The notes under the pieces were generated by a model, which did not search any database, was not told where the DNA came from, and saw nothing but the letters and a program-made list of their open reading frames with translations. The translations under genes and the position numbers were made by a program. From the NCBI GenBank assembly GCA_003489085.1, contig DNJM01000019.1, forward strand, positions 231 to 8,954: a stretch of 8,724 bases of DNA, written 5' to 3'. Source of the DNA: Lachnospiraceae bacterium. Lineage in GTDB: Bacteria > Bacillota > Clostridia > Lachnospirales > Lachnospiraceae. Shown here in pieces: positions 5,890 through 8,724 of this stretch (its first letter is position 1; every line of letters starts with the position of its first letter).

Positions 5890-6417
5890 ATGAATTATAG
5901 AAAATTAAAGGAAGAAGAAATTTCCTTAGAATTATTTGCAAAATTTCAGAGGCATCAGGTTGTAACGAAGTGTTGGCGGAAAGTGGATCAGGAATGGTGT
6001 ATTAAGGATATTGCATTTGTCAATGACTGGACACAGGAGGAATATCAGATGCTTGTCACCTGTCTGAAACATACGGTAAAAACCGGCGGCGTGGTGTTCG
6101 GAGCATTTGCGGAAGAAGACCTGAAAGGGTTTGTTTCTGTAGAGCCGCAGTTTCTGGGGAGTCACCAGGAATATCTGGATCTGTCCAGTATCCATGTTTC
6201 GGAAGATATGCGGGGAAAGGGAATCGGAAAAGAACTCTTTGTCAGGGCTAAGGCATGGGCAAAAGAGCAGGGAGCAAAGAAACTGTATATATCAGCGCAC
6301 TCAGCTGTAGAGAGTCAGGCGTTCTACTGCGCGATGGGATGCGTAGAGGCGAAGGAATATAATCCGGAGCATGTGGCAAAGGAGCCGTGCGATTGCCAGC
6401 TGGAGTGCGAAGTATAG
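5890..6417 (+). CDS. GNAT family N-acetyltransferase
   Basis: The product is 175 aa, a usual size for a single GNAT domain that transfers acetyl from acetyl-CoA to an amine. Motif A covers residues 97-117, with LSSIHVSEDMRGKGIGKELF and the pyrophosphate-binding signature R108-G-K-G-I-G113. Motif B includes AFYCAMGCVEAKEY at 144-157. The N-terminal part (to about residue 65) is polar with Trp and Lys and probably binds the substrate. The C-terminal tail carries three cysteines (C167, C169, C173). The acceptor molecule cannot be told from sequence. A GGGAGAG at 5873-5879 is a ribosome site. It lies 27 nt after the traX-like gene and may be driven also by the extended -10 promoter just upstream. 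Confidence 0.9.
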   Translation: MNYRKLKEEEISLELFAKFQRHQVVTKCWRKVDQEWCIKDIAFVNDWTQEEYQMLVTCLKHTVKTGGVVFGAFAEEDLKGFVSVEPQFLGSHQEYLDLSSIHVSEDMRGKGIGKELFVRAKAWAKEQGAKKLYISAHSAVESQAFYCAMGCVEAKEYNPEHVAKEPCDCQLECEV

Positions 6418-6457
6418 GGGCAGGATGACAGGAAGACACCAAAGAAGAGGTGAGCAA

Positions 6458-6826
6458 ATGTATATTGAAATTGATTTTAACAGTGAGGAAGCACTTTATA
6501 TACAGCTGAGAAATCAGATTATCCTTGGAATTGCAACTTCAGAATTTCAGGAGGGAGATCCGCTCCCGTCAGTTCGTCAGCTGGCCGATACGATCGGAAT
6601 TAACATGCATACGGTGAATAAAGCATATACCGTATTAAAGCAGGAGGGATTTATCCAGCTGGACCGCAGGCGGGGAGCTGTGATTGCTGTTGATATGGAT
6701 AAGCTGCAGGCCATTGATGATATGCGCAGGAATCTGCGGGTCATGCTGGCAAAAGCGTGCTGTAAGAACATTACGCGGGAAGAAGTGCACCAGCTGGTGG
6801 ATGAGATTTTAGATGAGTATGAATAA
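6458..6826 (+). CDS. GntR family regulator, short YtrA type
   Basis: The product is 122 aa from the ATG at 6458, preceded by AGAGGTGAG at 6446-6454; an in-frame ATG at 6371 lies inside the GNAT gene and was not used. Residues 9-78 form a GntR winged helix-turn-helix: YIQLRNQIILGIATSEFQEG, then the recognition region LPSVRQLADTIGINMHTVNK at 36-55 and the wing GFIQLDRRRGAVIAV at 64-78. Only about 44 helical residues follow (80-122), too few for the FadR, HutC or MocR effector domains, so this is the YtrA type. Such regulators usually bind as dimers and often repress their own operon with ABC transporters. Here no transporter follows; instead a Clp ATPase gene begins 14 nt later, so it is likely to regulate that gene and itself. 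No clear operator was found in 6418-6457. Confidence 0.92.
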   Translation: MYIEIDFNSEEALYIQLRNQIILGIATSEFQEGDPLPSVRQLADTIGINMHTVNKAYTVLKQEGFIQLDRRRGAVIAVDMDKLQAIDDMRRNLRVMLAKACCKNITREEVHQLVDEILDEYE

Positions 6827-6840
6827 ACGGGAGGACTTAC

Positions 6841-8724
6841 ATGGAGTTTACAAAACAGGCAGAACAGGCCTTGAAAGAAGCAAAAGCCCAGGCAGTGGCG
6901 GCAAGGCATCCGTATATTGGAACCGAGCATCTTCTGTTAGGGCTCTGTAAGGTATATATTGGTGTAGCGGGGCAGATTCTGGGACAGAACCAGGTGACGG
7001 AGGAGAAGATCCGAAAGATCATTACCGAGCTGGTATCACCGGTCGGGACTATAGAAGAAGGGGCCTCGGGAGAAGCACCGCAGATCAGTCCGCGTCTGGA
7101 GTGTATTCTGGAAGAGAGCAGGCAGGAGGCCGAGCGCTTTCGGGCCAGAGAGGCCGGAACCGAGCATCTGCTGCTGGCGATCATTGCAGATCCGGACTGT
7201 GTGGCAGCCAGGATTCTGACAACCTTAAATGTGAACCTGCAGAAACTATGGCAGGAGATTCTGGTGGCAATTGGAGAGAACCCGCGGGAGTATCAGGAAG
7301 AAGGAAATGGAGCACACAGTACAGAGGTGCTGGAGCAGTATGGTATGGATCTGACGGCTCAGGCAGCGGAAGGAAAGTTGGATCCGGTAATCGGCCGGGA
7401 AAGTGAGATTGGTCGTCTGATGCAGATTTTAAGCCGGAGAACAAAGAACAATCCATGCCTGATCGGTGAGCCGGGAGTCGGCAAGACAGCTGTGATTGAA
7501 GGGCTGGCTATTCAGATTGCAGCCGGACTGGTACCTGAGGGGATGAAGCATAAGAGGATTCTGACGCTGGATCTGTCCGGCATGATTGCCGGTTCCAAGT
7601 ACCGTGGAGAATTTGAAGAACGGATGAAGCGGCTGCTTCGTGAGGTGAAGGCGGCGGGAAATGTCATTCTGTTTCTGGATGAGGTGCACACCATTATTGG
7701 TGCCGGCGGTGCGGAAGGAGCGATTGATGCGTCCAATATCCTGAAACCCTCTTTGGCAAGAGGAGATATCCAGCTGATTGGGGCGACGACCATTGCGGAA
7801 TATCGTAAATATATTGAAAAGGATGCGGCCCTGGAACGGCGTTTCCAGCCGGTTACAGTGGAGGAACCGGAGTACGAAGAATGCCTGGCTATTCTGCAGG
7901 GACTGCGGCCGCGCTATGAGGAGCACCATCATGTGCAGATTACGGATGAGGCGCTGCAGGCGGCTGTGAAGCTGTCGCAGAGATACATCAGCGACCGTCA
8001 TTTGCCGGATAAGGCGATTGATGTCATTGACGAGGCCTGTTCCAAAGTCAGTCTGGCAGGCTTTAAGGTGCCGGAAAATATTACGGGTCTGGAAGAGACG
8101 ATTGCCAGACTTGCAAAGGAGAAGGAAGCGGCGATTAAGAACGGAGATATTTCCGGAGCATCCGCACTGCATAAGAAGCAGATGGAGGCAGCAGAACAGC
8201 TGGAAAAGGCCAGAAAACGGATGGAGCGGAATAACCGCAGAAAACAGCTTTCTGTAACGGAGGAAACCATTGCGCAGGTGGTATCCGAGTGGACCCGGAT
8301 TCCACTGTCCAGGCTGAAGGAATCTGAAAGCAATAAGCTCAGAAAGCTGGAGCAGATTCTCCACAGACGGGTGATCGGACAGGAGGAGGCCGTGACAGCA
8401 GTAGCGAAGGCAGTCCGCAGGGGACGTGTCGGCTTAAAGGATCCGAGACGGCCGGTGGGATCCTTCCTGTTCCTGGGACCAACCGGTGTCGGAAAGACGG
8501 AGCTTTCCAAGGCACTGGCAGAGGCCCTGTTCGGCAGCGAAGAGTCTATGATCCGGATTGATATGTCTGAGTACATGGAAAAGCACAGTGTGGCGAAGAT
8601 GATCGGTTCACCGCCAGGCTATGTAGGCCATGAAGACGGAGGACAGCTCAGCGAAAAGGTGCGTCGGAATCCATATGCGGTCATCCTTTTTGATGAGATT
8701 GAGAAGGCGCATCCGGATGTGTTC
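6841..8724 (+). CDS. ClpC-type AAA+ protein unfoldase, ATP-binding subunit (3' end outside the window)
   Basis: The open frame gives 628 codons with no stop before the window ends; a full ClpC is about 810-850 aa. The N-domain (1 to about 145) has the two Clp repeats, each with GTEHLLL (27-33 and 106-112); E29 and E108 match the glutamates of B. subtilis ClpC that bind phosphoarginine. AAA-1: Walker A GEPGVGKT at 209-216, pore loop KYRGEF at 253-258, Walker B ILFLDE at 276-281, sensor GATT at 314-317, and Arg finger near R333/R334. A short middle domain (about 413-462) indicates ClpC rather than ClpB or ClpA. AAA-2: Walker A GPTGVGKT at 547-554, pore loop GYVG at 593-596, Walker B VILFDE at 614-619. 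The ClpP-binding loop lies beyond the window, so partnership with ClpP is assumed. Ribosome site GGGAGG at 6829-6834. Coupled to the GntR gene 14 nt upstream. Confidence 0.95.
   Translation, partial: MEFTKQAEQALKEAKAQAVAARHPYIGTEHLLLGLCKVYIGVAGQILGQNQVTEEKIRKIITELVSPVGTIEEGASGEAPQISPRLECILEESRQEAERFRAREAGTEHLLLAIIADPDCVAARILTTLNVNLQKLWQEILVAIGENPREYQEEGNGAHSTEVLEQYGMDLTAQAAEGKLDPVIGRESEIGRLMQILSRRTKNNPCLIGEPGVGKTAVIEGLAIQIAAGLVPEGMKHKRILTLDLSGMIAGSKYRGEFEERMKRLLREVKAAGNVILFLDEVHTIIGAGGAEGAIDASNILKPSLARGDIQLIGATTIAEYRKYIEKDAALERRFQPVTVEEPEYEECLAILQGLRPRYEEHHHVQITDEALQAAVKLSQRYISDRHLPDKAIDVIDEACSKVSLAGFKVPENITGLEETIARLAKEKEAAIKNGDISGASALHKKQMEAAEQLEKARKRMERNNRRKQLSVTEETIAQVVSEWTRIPLSRLKESESNKLRKLEQILHRRVIGQEEAVTAVAKAVRRGRVGLKDPRRPVGSFLFLGPTGVGKTELSKALAEALFGSEESMIRIDMSEYMEKHSVAKMIGSPPGYVGHEDGGQLSEKVRRNPYAVILFDEIEKAHPDVF

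Noticed and set aside
6371..6457. GntR start at an upstream in-frame ATG
   Set aside because: It would lie inside the GNAT gene; the residues are Arg-rich and unlike the family, and a ribosome site precedes the ATG at 6458.
7429..8364. 311-codon open frame on the minus strand
   Set aside because: It lies opposite the Clp gene, whose + strand frame shows all AAA+ motifs; its own translation shows no recognisable domain.

Overview
The window is a stretch of bacterial chromosome. Strong AGGAGG-type ribosome sites, sigma-A-like promoters, moderate GC content and protein sequences of Clostridia type suggest a Bacillota (Firmicutes) member, most likely a Lachnospiraceae-like gut anaerobe. The family-level placement is inference from protein style, not from a marker gene.

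Left part (1-3260): the 3' part of a de novo purine biosynthesis operon on the + strand, purM (AIR synthetase), purN (GAR transformylase) and purD (GAR synthetase). PurD makes GAR, PurN formylates it, and PurM later closes the imidazole ring of AIR. purM and purN overlap by 7 nt. purN and purD are separated by 85 nt that hold a strong hairpin, and purH, often found at this place, is absent. Ahead of purM lie two tandem copies (99-nt period) of an unrecognised element of about 76 nt. Each copy folds into one long imperfect hairpin, and most differences between copies that fall in the stem keep or improve pairing. The operon ends in a bidirectional terminator shared with the convergent gene lemA.

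Middle part (3271-4096): a minus-strand LemA-family membrane protein with a very good sigma-A promoter, then a short divergent promoter region.

Right part (4097-8724): five tightly spaced + strand genes (gaps of 14 to 40 nt). They encode a cysteine-synthase-family PLP enzyme with variant active-site motifs, a TraX-family multi-pass membrane protein, a GNAT acetyltransferase, a short YtrA-type GntR regulator, and a ClpC-type AAA+ unfoldase cut off by the window end. An extended -10 promoter overlaps the traX stop codon and may give the last three genes separate expression. The Clp gene is coupled to a GntR regulator instead of the usual ctsR-mcsA-mcsB genes.

No tRNA, rRNA, CRISPR array, insertion sequence or prophage gene was seen. 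The least explained element is the tandem hairpin pair ahead of purM.
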